Shown piece by piece: positions 1-6,276 of a stretch of 8,329 bases of DNA. Under the pieces are notes generated by a model. The model saw only the letters and a list, made by a program, of their open reading frames with translations. It searched no databases and was not told the DNA's origin. The DNA is taken from the NCBI GenBank assembly GCA_024277475.1, contig JAJRVC010000504.1, forward strand, positions 1 through 8,329, written 5' to 3'. A program made the position numbers and the translations under genes. This DNA comes from Deltaproteobacteria bacterium. GTDB taxonomy: Bacteria; Desulfobacterota; Desulfobacteria; Desulfobacterales; JAFDCJ01. How positions within the stretch are numbered: the first letter of the stretch is position 1; each line of letters opens with the position of its first letter.

Positions 1-534
1 CAGCCGATCTTCATCGTAGCGCAACAACAGATTCCAGGTAGCGGCATAGCGGGAAACAATATCCAGCACCGCGCGGCCCTCATCCGTGACCAGACCCTGG
101 GAATCAAGGGTGTCCGCAAGGAGCGAAACCACCTGCCGCAACTCGGCGGCGCCGGTCTCGGCCAGCCGTTTTTCATTGATGGTGAACCCCCGGACAAGGT
201 GCTGTTTCAAAACCCCGGTGGCCCAGATACGGAAGCGGGTGCCGCGCTGGGATTTCACCCGGTAGCCAACGGAGATGATGACATCAAGTGAATATAAGGT
301 AACTGGCTTGTCCGAATCTGCAATATGCATTTTTTGCATATTGCTTTTCCGGGGCAGCTCCCCTTCTTTAAAAACATTGTTTATATGGCGGGAAACGACG
401 GACTGATCTCGTTCGAAAAGCTCAGCCATCTGGGACTGCGTCAGCCAGACCGTTTCATTTACCAGCCGCACATCAATGGCCGTATCGCCATTTTCCGCCT
501 CATACAAAACAATTTCGCCGTGGTTCTGATCCAT
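1..534 (-). CDS. rhuM: RhuM-family protein, N-terminal 178 residues (3' end outside window)
   Basis: The frame is open from an ATG at 534-532 to the left edge, giving 178 residues with no stop, so the gene is partial. Seen: an N-terminal segment with ETVWLTQSQMAELFERDQS (residues 27-45), then VVSRHINNVFKEGEL (46-60), the variable stretch around NMQKMHI (65-71), and YSLDVIISVGYRVKSQRGT (81-99), followed by FRIWATGVLKQHLVRGF. These are hallmarks of the virulence RhuM family. Known: members are usually about 330-350 residues, share an N-terminal module with phage antirepressor-like proteins, and occur on genomic islands and beside restriction-modification genes; the molecular function is not established. 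The start lies 15 bp after the end of the extended Bro-N frame. An AAGGA, overlapping that TAA stop, lies about 12 nt upstream, a slightly long spacing. The gene is probably co-transcribed with the cas genes. A 10-bp inverted repeat lies within it. Family assignment is confident, function is not. Confidence 0.87.
   Translation of the reverse strand, partial: MDQNHGEIVLYEAENGDTAIDVRLVNETVWLTQSQMAELFERDQSVVSRHINNVFKEGELPRKSNMQKMHIADSDKPVTLYSLDVIISVGYRVKSQRGTRFRIWATGVLKQHLVRGFTINEKRLAETGAAELRQVVSLLADTLDSQGLVTDEGRAVLDIVSRYAATWNLLLRYDEDRL
320..344. repeat. Perfect inverted repeat inside rhuM (10-bp arms, 5-nt loop)
   Basis: Left arm GCAATATGCA is at 320-329, loop TTTTT at 330-334, and right arm TGCATATTGC at 335-344; the arms are exact reverse complements. 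In the rhuM reading direction it spans the codons for S-N-M-Q-K-M-H-I-A, and its centre (332) is the middle base of the AAA codon for Lys68. No T-run follows the hairpin on the sense strand, so it does not look like an intrinsic terminator. It could be a binding site for a symmetric protein, an RNA hairpin, or a by-product of coding constraint. Confidence 0.8.
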
Positions 535-549
535 GATTTCATTTTTTCC

Positions 550-723
550 TTATCGTTTCAGCCGCTTGACGCTCTCCGGTTCGTCAAGATAGTTCTCCTC
601 GCTGACGACTTTCCTGCCGCTTTCAAGCTCCAGGTTCTTCCGGGCGTCACCGGCGATCCTGCCGCCCTTGCGGGCCGCGGTTTTGTTTTCGGAAAACCCC
701 TGGGCGTCCTTTTCCCTGGCAAT
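550..723 (-). pseudogene. C-terminal tail of the Bro-N gene, cut off by an amber codon
   Basis: After the TAG at 726-724 the same frame continues for 57 sense codons to a TAA at 552-550. The readable peptide begins IAREKDAQGFSENKTAARKG and goes on through GGRIAGDARKN to KVVSEENYLDEPES. From memory of the family, Bro-N proteins of this type end with a stretch of the form LGE..TTEI..., then GG..AG.AR, then V.S..NYL, with glutamate after the TT pair. Here that position is TAG, one G-to-T change from GAG. With the tail, the product would be 275 residues, close to what I recall for this family. I read this as the severed end of the gene, either from a recent nonsense mutation or from a read-through codon. 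The family pattern is recalled and was not searched. No independent start for the tail was identified. Confidence 0.75.
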
Positions 724-1377
724 CTATGTGGTTGCGGCCTCACCCAGCATGGAAAAAATCAACTCAAGATCGGTCATATGATCCCGCAGGTTTTCCCGTT
801 TCAGCCCCTTTACCTTTTTGTATTCCGATGGGGTTAAACCAAAAGCGGCCTTGGAAATTTCAGCGGTGAGGATGGCGTATTCCGGGTCTTCTTCTATCCC
901 CCGTTCCCGCCACTCATCAGTCAACTCAGCCCGGATTGCAATACCGCGCATCCGTTTTTCGATCCAGGCCTCTGAATAGCCCTTGGCCCGGTAGAGGGCC
1001 TTGGTTCTTTGGGTGGCCAGCTCCGGATCTTCGATCTCCCGCACCCGCTCATAGCCCACCTTGGCCAGCCAGCGCTTGAAGGGCTCAGCCCTGGGCGAGG
1101 GGATGGACTGGATGATGCGGAAAAGGCCTTCGGTGTTGGCGCAATCAATTTTATACTTTTTCCCATCGCTTGATGCCAATTTGAGTTGTCGACAAAATGT
1201 CGACAACTCAACACCGCTTGATGCCGCCTCACGTTTCTTCATGCGATACCAGTAATCACGCGGATTACTACTATCCGTTAAAGCAGATACGACATCAACG
1301 ACAGCAAAATACCACTCATCACCATGTAGAATACGTCGTATTTTTTTGCCCTTAAAAACTACAAGTTTGTTTTGCAT
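724..1377 (-). CDS. Bro-N domain (BRO/phage antirepressor-type) protein, 217 aa, stopped early by an amber codon
   Basis: The start is the ATG at 1377-1375, opening MQNKLVVFKGKKIRR. An ATG at 1539 in the same frame would add 54 residues overlapping cas5e and is not needed. AGGGGA at 1391-1386 gives a good ribosome site 8 nt upstream, lying in the last codons of cas5e; only 1 bp separates the two genes. Seen: the Bro-N core EWYFAVVDVVSALTDS (residues 21-36), YWYRMKKRE, the segment ELSTFCRQLKL (57-67), CANTEGLFRIIQSIPSP (79-95), AEPFKRWLAKVGYERVREIE, and GIAIRAELTDEW (145-156). Known: Bro-N domains occur in baculovirus BRO proteins and phage antirepressors and are linked to DNA binding; the function of this bacterial subfamily is unclear. 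The TAG removes a 57-residue tail, so the gene may be a pseudogene, a working truncated protein or a read-through gene. A 14-bp inverted repeat lies within it. It occupies the usual place of cas1 but does not resemble Cas1. Confidence 0.88.
   Translation of the reverse strand: MQNKLVVFKGKKIRRILHGDEWYFAVVDVVSALTDSSNPRDYWYRMKKREAASSGVELSTFCRQLKLASSDGKKYKIDCANTEGLFRIIQSIPSPRAEPFKRWLAKVGYERVREIEDPELATQRTKALYRAKGYSEAWIEKRMRGIAIRAELTDEWRERGIEEDPEYAILTAEISKAAFGLTPSEYKKVKGLKRENLRDHMTDLELIFSMLGEAATT
1181..1211. repeat. Perfect inverted repeat inside the Bro-N gene (14-bp arms, 3-nt loop)
   Basis: Left arm TTGAGTTGTCGACA is at 1181-1194, loop AAA at 1195-1197, and right arm TGTCGACAACTCAA at 1198-1211; all 14 pairs match. 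Each arm contains GTCGAC. In the sense direction the loop is exactly the TTT codon of Phe61, flanked by codons for E-L-S-T on one side and C-R-Q-L on the other. For a fixed loop size a chance match of this length is about 1 in 4^14 per position. No T-run follows, so a terminator is unlikely. Confidence 0.88.
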
Positions 1378-1378
1378 G

Positions 1379-2089
1379 TTACTTTTCCCCTGCTTGCCTG
1401 GTTCGAATTCTCCGTGGCGCAAACATCCTTCGCTCTGAGGCAAATGATATAGGGACATCGGGCAGCGAATCTCTTCCATCAACGAAATTATCCACCTCTT
1501 CCTGCCGAGTGAATGATTCAATTTTTTCTGCGCCGACAAGAAGACTCAAAGCATCATCTCGACTGTTCTTCAAAAGGTTCTTTAAATTCTCCCAATCCCC
1601 CTTAAAACCGACAAGGATGGGCGACGACGGGATACAGGTTTTACGGCCGAGCCATATCCCCCATTTCGGATTGGCAAGGGCCGCCGCTATCGCAGCCAAA
1701 ATGGTATCATCTCCCTCAAGGATAACGCCAAAGGCTGAATCAGTCAGATATTGCCGATGGGTCAGCACACAATCCTTGTTGATCGCCCCGCTAGCGCGTC
1801 TTGTCTTCTGGACGGTGTGAAAATCCTGCAACCTTCTCACCGGCAGCTCATGTTTTGCCACTTTCTTGGGTATAGCAATGGCAGTCATCCGTACCGTTAC
1901 AAAAGATTCCAGAAAATTTCGCTCTTTGTTACTGCCTCGCGGCAGGCCAAGTGCTGCGCAACACATCCCGGCTATGGCACTTTTCGTTGGCATCAGGCCG
2001 GTGTTACGGCGATTGTACTGGCTGTCGAATCCCCAGGACTGAAAAGGGCCTTCCAGACGAAGGGCCAGAAAACTTTTATTAGATGACAT
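1379..2089 (-). CDS. cas5e: Type I-E Cascade subunit Cas5e (CasD), 236 aa
   Basis: Cas5e binds the 5' handle of the crRNA and joins Cas8e to the Cas7 backbone in Cascade. Seen from the ATG at 2089: the N-terminal signature FLALRLEGPFQSWG (residues 7-20), which is the first strand and loop of the Cas5 RAMP fold; the segment TGLMPTKSAIAGMCCAALGL (30-49), matching the family's pattern of a threonine/proline-rich loop before a helix; YLTDSAFGVILEG (114-126); and PKWGIWLGRKTCIPSSPIL (141-159). All are typical of Cas5e. An earlier in-frame ATG at 2116 has no ribosome site and would put nine residues before the conserved N-terminus, so 2089 is preferred. The start overlaps the end of cas7e by 11 bp, implying coupled translation; the stop (TAA at 1381-1379) is 1 bp from the Bro-N start. 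Length is close to E. coli CasD (about 224 aa). No damage seen. Confidence 0.95.
   Translation of the reverse strand: MSSNKSFLALRLEGPFQSWGFDSQYNRRNTGLMPTKSAIAGMCCAALGLPRGSNKERNFLESFVTVRMTAIAIPKKVAKHELPVRRLQDFHTVQKTRRASGAINKDCVLTHRQYLTDSAFGVILEGDDTILAAIAAALANPKWGIWLGRKTCIPSSPILVGFKGDWENLKNLLKNSRDDALSLLVGAEKIESFTRQEEVDNFVDGRDSLPDVPISFASERRMFAPRRIRTRQAGEK
1386..1391 (-). promoter_or_regulatory. Ribosome-binding site of the Bro-N gene, inside the end of cas5e
   Basis: On the minus strand this reads AGGGGA, 8 nt before the ATG at 1377. It supports 1377 rather than 1539 as the start and lies within the last codons of cas5e, which suggests translational coupling with the Cascade genes. Confidence 0.65.
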
Positions 2090-3380
2090 GTTCCACCATC
2101 CCGTCAATGAGTTCATTCAACTTACAGGTTTCAATCGATCCCAAGTCTTTGTTAATCTGTTCTTTCAAGATGCCTTTCACAACCGCTTTTGCAAACACGG
2201 ATTCTATCCCCCATGTATCCTGAAGATCGGCATATTCCCGGTTCATCCTATTGATTGATTCAATTGCGAACCCCTTCATTGAAGGGCGAATCGGACTTTC
2301 GAAGGCATTGACCAATTGAATCGGGTGGCCCTTTTCTCGGACAACTCCCAAGACATAGACAGGAAGCGTGTTCCCGTTCATGGTCGTTTTCCGGGCACTA
2401 GGGATGGCCTGGATCGTTGCTTTCAAAAAGGTTTTCACCACCTTTCTTCTCGTTTCGACTGTCCGATTCGTTGACCCATCCTCGAAAACTGCATCTCCGA
2501 GATGGCTATCGTTCGCCAGATCATCTAGATTGAGCGCGGCAAAGCGATAATATGTAGCGGAATTGAACTCAAGCGTACTGGTCATGCCGGCGCCGGTCTC
2601 GCCTTTGTTCAGATCATCGACAGCGGCAAAAAAATCGATCTCGTTGTCGGCTTTATGGGTGGAAAGAATATGGGAAAACATGGATGCTCCATCAACCTTC
2701 AATGACGGGTCATTAGCAACCATCCTACCGAAAAGAGCGACATCCGCCGCATCTTTCAGTTGCGCCGATTTGATGGCCTTGGCGATCGCTCCTTTACACA
2801 GGATTTTGCCCATGGCTTTCATGCTCTTGTCGCGTTTTTTAAGCAATATTTCTCTTTGTTTTTTCAGTTGCTCGGTCTCATCTTTGTCCCTGCAAGATTT
2901 GATCCTCTCACGTAGGAATTCCAGACTATTGATGGATGCTTCCAAATCTGTGACTGAATTCTGAACATCATCCGAATTAAAAATGGCATCGGCTATTGCA
3001 TCGTATTCTGCCTTCGAGAAAAACATGACGGTTTTGATCCTTCTGTAACCTTTCGAATCAACCTTTGAATCAAGCGTTTCGACAATATCCGCCACCCGCT
3101 CGGCAATTACCACGGCAACCTTTTCCGGCATTCCTTTTTCAACAAGACGCTTCTGGAGAGTGTAGACCATGCGGCGGGTGCGATCACCTTTGAACAGGCC
3201 GTTATTTTCCTCGGCGTCAATCTCCTTTGCCAGCTCCCGAATCGCCCGTTTCCATGACTGGCTTGAGACCCTCGCCCGCTGGACACCGCCGAAAATTGCG
3301 GTTTTGGGTGAATTAAGATCATCCCGGTTAAGGCAGGCAACGGGGACAGATTGAATAATGTGCAGTTCCAGATGTTTCAT
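2079..3380 (-). CDS. cas7e: Type I-E Cascade backbone subunit Cas7e (Cse4/CasC), 433 aa
   Basis: Cas7e polymerises along the crRNA spacer to form the Cascade backbone. Seen: the signature IIQSVPVACLNRDDLNSPKT (residues 8-27), then IFGGVQRARVSSQSWKRAIR (29-48), which is diagnostic of Cse4; VALFGRMVANDPSLKVDGA (214-232); GAGMTSTLEFNSATYYRF (263-280); and the C-terminal VETRRKVVKTFLKATIQAIP (308-327) followed by the segment LPVYVLGVVREKGHPI. At 433 residues it is about 70 longer than E. coli CasC (363). Part of the excess appears to be a Lys/Glu-rich, probably coiled-coil stretch at about residues 145-195. The ATG at 3380 has AGGAG about 8 nt upstream within the 30-bp gap after cas6e, the largest gap in the cluster. 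The stop is TAA at 2081-2079, inside the start of cas5e. Confidence 0.97.
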   Translation of the reverse strand: MKHLELHIIQSVPVACLNRDDLNSPKTAIFGGVQRARVSSQSWKRAIRELAKEIDAEENNGLFKGDRTRRMVYTLQKRLVEKGMPEKVAVVIAERVADIVETLDSKVDSKGYRRIKTVMFFSKAEYDAIADAIFNSDDVQNSVTDLEASINSLEFLRERIKSCRDKDETEQLKKQREILLKKRDKSMKAMGKILCKGAIAKAIKSAQLKDAADVALFGRMVANDPSLKVDGASMFSHILSTHKADNEIDFFAAVDDLNKGETGAGMTSTLEFNSATYYRFAALNLDDLANDSHLGDAVFEDGSTNRTVETRRKVVKTFLKATIQAIPSARKTTMNGNTLPVYVLGVVREKGHPIQLVNAFESPIRPSMKGFAIESINRMNREYADLQDTWGIESVFAKAVVKGILKEQINKDLGSIETCKLNELIDGMVEHVI

Positions 3381-3410
3381 GACTTTTCTCCTTATTTATC
3401 TTTAGAAAAT

Positions 3411-4124
3411 TTACAAGTTCAAAGGTGCGAGCAAGAACAGCCCGAATCCAAAGGCCTTGGCGCTGCCTATCCCGGAATAATATGTCTCGGTAAATTGTTG
3501 CCGGTCTGTGACTTCCAGGGTGCCGCGAAATTGAACGCCACCATGATACGCTTTATGGGTAACACCTTTGGTTTTATCTTTTTTGCGAAAATAACTTTCA
3601 ACCATCGGCCTGATTTCTAAAGGCCTTCCCTCTACGATTCGGAACCCTCCCGCAACGTCCCGGCCGGTCTCCCGATCACGACAACGGGCCATCCCTTTCC
3701 TGATCAGCCATTCCCGCAATTCATCTGGTTTGACCAAAGAAACTCGTTTGCCCGATTTCCTCTTGCCATCGGCCCGGTACAGTGTTTCGCCGTTGGGACC
3801 GCGCCGTACAATGGTCTTGACTGGATTTACCTTCAAATCAAACGCGTAATAACGATGCGACAAAAAAGTCGAAGCGATTTCCTTGGCGGCAAAATCATCA
3901 GCGGGACACCAAACCGGTTTTGCGGGCTTTTCTTTACAGAGCAGCCAAATCTTAAATTTAGCTTCCAAGGGATCAACCCTGCTCAAAAAGCTGATATCGG
4001 TTCGTTTCCTCTCTGGCATACAAGGGAAACAGTCCCACAACTTCTGGTGCCAGGAATAGCTGTCACGAATTTTTTCATCCCTGGCCGTAGCTTCATCAAT
4101 TTCCATATAAACCAGCCAGCTCAT
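3411..4124 (-). CDS. cas6e: CRISPR RNA endonuclease Cas6e (Cse3/CasE), 237 aa
   Basis: Cas6e cuts the pre-crRNA within each repeat and stays bound to the 3' hairpin as a Cascade subunit. Seen: the N-terminal RAMP strand WLVYMEID, then DSYSWHQKLWDCFP, in which Tyr23 and His26 fall at the numbers of the active-site Tyr23 and His26 of Thermus thermophilus Cse3; RYYAFDLKVNPVKT (residues 91-104); a basic region RADGKRKSGKRVS (117-129); and the C-terminal glycine-rich loop GIGSAKAFGFGLFLLAP (218-234), the classic RAMP signature for repeat binding. Length is slightly above E. coli CasE (199). The ATG at 4124 overlaps the cas11 stop as ATGA, and a GGAGGGG lies just upstream. Its place between cas11 and cas7e differs from E. 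coli, where cas6e follows cas5e. Catalytic and RNA-binding motifs appear intact. Confidence 0.95.
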   Translation of the reverse strand: MSWLVYMEIDEATARDEKIRDSYSWHQKLWDCFPCMPERKRTDISFLSRVDPLEAKFKIWLLCKEKPAKPVWCPADDFAAKEIASTFLSHRYYAFDLKVNPVKTIVRRGPNGETLYRADGKRKSGKRVSLVKPDELREWLIRKGMARCRDRETGRDVAGGFRIVEGRPLEIRPMVESYFRKKDKTKGVTHKAYHGGVQFRGTLEVTDRQQFTETYYSGIGSAKAFGFGLFLLAPLNL

Positions 4125-4615
4125 GCCATCCCCTCCTCACCCGTTGTCTTCTCCATTGCCCAGAAAGACGAGGCCCACGCATTTTTTTTCTTGTCACCCC
4201 AATACATCATATCCACCGCCAATTGTTCATAATTGATGGGTACATCCAGGGCCTTTGCCATCAGCACCATCCGCAAAACCCGCCCTTCCAATTCGCTTCT
4301 ATCGGCAGCGAGAAGATGCTGAAATCGTCGTTCCGTTGGGGTGAGTTTCCCGTCCTCCCCGGCCCTCTCATCCCTTCTCCTCTGAATGGCTCTGCAACTA
4401 TCACCCAAATTCCCCTTCTCCGTTTCCTTGGGATGACTCGCATAAAGCCCAGCGATAAAAGGAAGCGGTGAACGGTCGTCATCAATGGCAACCCCTAACC
4501 TATGTAAGGCGGGCCAAGCACGATGTCTTTTGTTTTTCACCAGGATACAGCGGAGGGCCGCCATTAACCCCCGGTCCTCCTGCCGTCTACGAAGTTGCTC
4601 CATTATCCTACTCAT
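4121..4615 (-). CDS. cse2: Type I-E Cascade small subunit Cas11 (Cse2/CasB), 164 aa
   Basis: Two copies of Cse2 form the belly of Cascade and stabilise the R-loop. Seen: RGLMAALRC (residues 15-23), RAWPALHRLG (32-41), FIAGLYASHP (53-62), NLGDSC (69-74), RRFQHLLAADRSELEGRVLR (96-115), and PINYEQLAVDMMYWGD (126-141), closing with WASSFW. This is the usual all-helical Cse2 pattern, with arginine and lysine residues positioned to contact nucleic acid. Length matches E. coli CasB (160). The start overlaps the cas8e stop as ATGA. A strong AGGAGGTGA (4628-4620), encoded within the last codons of cas8e, gives a 7-nt spacing from its AGGAGG core, so high translation is expected, consistent with the two copies needed per complex. 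The stop overlaps the cas6e start in the same way. Confidence 0.95.
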   Translation of the reverse strand: MSRIMEQLRRRQEDRGLMAALRCILVKNKRHRAWPALHRLGVAIDDDRSPLPFIAGLYASHPKETEKGNLGDSCRAIQRRRDERAGEDGKLTPTERRFQHLLAADRSELEGRVLRMVLMAKALDVPINYEQLAVDMMYWGDKKKNAWASSFWAMEKTTGEEGMA

Positions 4616-6264
4616 ACGTTCACCTCCTCCTTTTTGCTCTTATCGAATTCCGTTTGATCTTTCTTCCCCGTCAGTATTTGCCACCCCTTGGCGAAGGCCC
4701 GCATCTGCCGCGGGGTCTCTTGCCCGCAGGTGGTTGAATAGGCGTCACAGGCCGCCATAGATAGCATCTTTCGCCAGATTTCTCGGGTCGATATAGAGTC
4801 TTCCGAGTCAATTGCTTCAATATGGGCCATGAGCAGCGGCAATTTTTTCTCAACAGTGGTCCAATAATGGCTGGAAGCAGTACCATATAAAGGGGAAGTT
4901 GATTCCAGATATTTTTTCCCCCTAGCTTTTTCAACTTCTGTTTTTTGGGCGGTCTTTTTTTCGAACTCCTTGATTTTGCTCAACCAATTATCATCTAAGT
5001 CTTTGCGATATTCAGAGACGGCTGAACTCAATCGACCTGATAACGACACTGCTTTTGCTACCTCCTGCTCATAACTAACGGTTCCCTCAGGTAAAAGAAG
5101 TTGAGATGGGATATGAAAGATTGATTCAAATAAATCTAAAATTTCCGCCGCTTGCTTTGGGTTGGTAAGCATGGAACTGACTACGATGTCGAACCTTCGG
5201 TCATGATTTACATTCCGCAGGCAAAGTGGTCCTCGGGCTGAGGACATGCCATCTTTTTGTCGTACAATTAAGGCATGCAATTGACGCCACAAACCAATAT
5301 TTGGTTTTGCTGACAGGAGTTCCCTTTCACCAGCCCGAGTTAAAACTATTGTCGCAAAAGGATCGGCGTGGAATGGACTGTCCTTATCCTGAAATTTTGG
5401 ATATACAAATCCAGCTCCGAGCAATACAGTTCTTCGGTCATCACCAACCTTGAGAATTCTCGTCTGGGGCACCAGCCTCCCTACATGAGTTTGTGTTGCG
5501 TTTTTTATAGCTTCAGTATCAACTGGACTTTTTATAGGTTTTTCCCATAAAGGGTTACCCCACCATTCTTTACCTCTTCCATAAAGCAATTTCAGATCAT
5601 CATAGGAACTTAGGTTCAACCAGACAGAATCAGAAAGAGTCTTGGCGCGCACAAACGCATAGACTATTGATTTTCCGGCACAGGGGCCTCCCTGAGGATA
5701 TGGTGGCTTCTGCATTAAGTGTTTTCCCCATTTTCGAGATGGAGCTTGACCTCCTGCAACAAAAAAATTCTGGAACGCCAAAAGAGCAAGGGGTATGTCG
5801 TGTTCTTCCCACTGGTGCTCTTCTCCCCTGTTGGATTGATGATCAAATAGGGTGGCATTATGTCCACTGGCCCTTGTAAAATCTAATCTCGCAAGAGAAG
5901 TCCATTCCTTAGCTTCATCTGATTCACGACCTTTTCCTTTTGGGACAACATTCAGCTCCGATACCTGCAACCAAGGCTTCTCAGAATGGAACAACTCAAA
6001 CGAATCCTTCCATTTCTGCAGGTATTTGCTGGCGGCATCTGGTAATCGTTGCGGCACCTCACACCATTCGTCGTAATCTTTAGGGCCATTGATGGCGGCG
6101 TGCGCTACGCATAGAAAAAGGCGCATCAGGGAAACCCGTTCATGAGGACGCACAGCCAGGTCCGCGAAATTCCCACCCTCGGTTAGCACCTCGGCAAGGC
6201 TTGCCAGTTCCCGTCTTCCTGTATTGGTCACCACTGGTATCCATGGGTCAAATGCTACATTCAT
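4612..6264 (-). CDS. cas8e: Type I-E Cascade large subunit Cas8e (Cse1/CasA), 550 aa
   Basis: Cas8e recognises the PAM, opens the target duplex and recruits Cas3. Seen from the ATG at 6264: MNVAFDPWIPV, the family's N-terminal motif; SLMRLFLCVAHAAI (residues 46-59); LFHSEKPWLQV (91-101); HNATLFDHQ (135-143), followed by a short polar stretch and IPLALLAFQNFFVAGG (157-172), the region that in E. coli precedes and includes the PAM-reading L1 loop; WWGNPLWEKP; GRLVPQTRI; and a long helical C-terminus expected to form the four-helix bundle. Length is a little above E. coli CasA (502). A GTG at 6279 in the same frame would overlap the cas3 stop but would place the ribosome site inside the gene, so 6264 is chosen. 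The middle of the gene looks richer in A and T than cas3, by eye only. No zinc-binding CxxC pair was seen. Confidence 0.95.
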   Translation of the reverse strand: MNVAFDPWIPVVTNTGRRELASLAEVLTEGGNFADLAVRPHERVSLMRLFLCVAHAAINGPKDYDEWCEVPQRLPDAASKYLQKWKDSFELFHSEKPWLQVSELNVVPKGKGRESDEAKEWTSLARLDFTRASGHNATLFDHQSNRGEEHQWEEHDIPLALLAFQNFFVAGGQAPSRKWGKHLMQKPPYPQGGPCAGKSIVYAFVRAKTLSDSVWLNLSSYDDLKLLYGRGKEWWGNPLWEKPIKSPVDTEAIKNATQTHVGRLVPQTRILKVGDDRRTVLLGAGFVYPKFQDKDSPFHADPFATIVLTRAGERELLSAKPNIGLWRQLHALIVRQKDGMSSARGPLCLRNVNHDRRFDIVVSSMLTNPKQAAEILDLFESIFHIPSQLLLPEGTVSYEQEVAKAVSLSGRLSSAVSEYRKDLDDNWLSKIKEFEKKTAQKTEVEKARGKKYLESTSPLYGTASSHYWTTVEKKLPLLMAHIEAIDSEDSISTREIWRKMLSMAACDAYSTTCGQETPRQMRAFAKGWQILTGKKDQTEFDKSKKEEVNV

Positions 6265-6267
6265 ATT

Positions 6268-6276
6268 CCCTCCTTT
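6268..6276 (-). promoter_or_regulatory. Ribosome-binding site that fixes the cas8e start
   Basis: On the minus strand this reads AAAGGAGGG, ending 3 nt before the ATG at 6264-6262. It decides the ATG over the GTG at 6279, whose own upstream sequence is the end of cas3 with no comparable site. The motif overlaps the cas3 stop codon region, coupling the two genes. Confidence 0.75.

Noticed and set aside
558..743. A 61-residue open frame on the minus strand overlapping the end of the Bro-N gene
   Set aside because: It is in a different frame from the recognisable C-terminal tail, which continues in the frame of the main gene after the amber codon.
325..837. A 170-residue open frame on the plus strand
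   Set aside because: It is antisense to the rhuM and Bro-N genes, whose proteins have clear family motifs; its translation resembles nothing I recognise.
1181..1211. The inverted repeat as an intrinsic terminator or a CRISPR repeat
   Set aside because: No T-run follows on either strand, it is inside a gene with coding sequence on both sides, and it occurs only once, with no spacer-repeat array.
1378..1539. ATG at 1539 as the start of the Bro-N gene
   Set aside because: The extra 54 residues lie over the end of cas5e and do not look like the family, and the ATG at 1377 has a good ribosome site.
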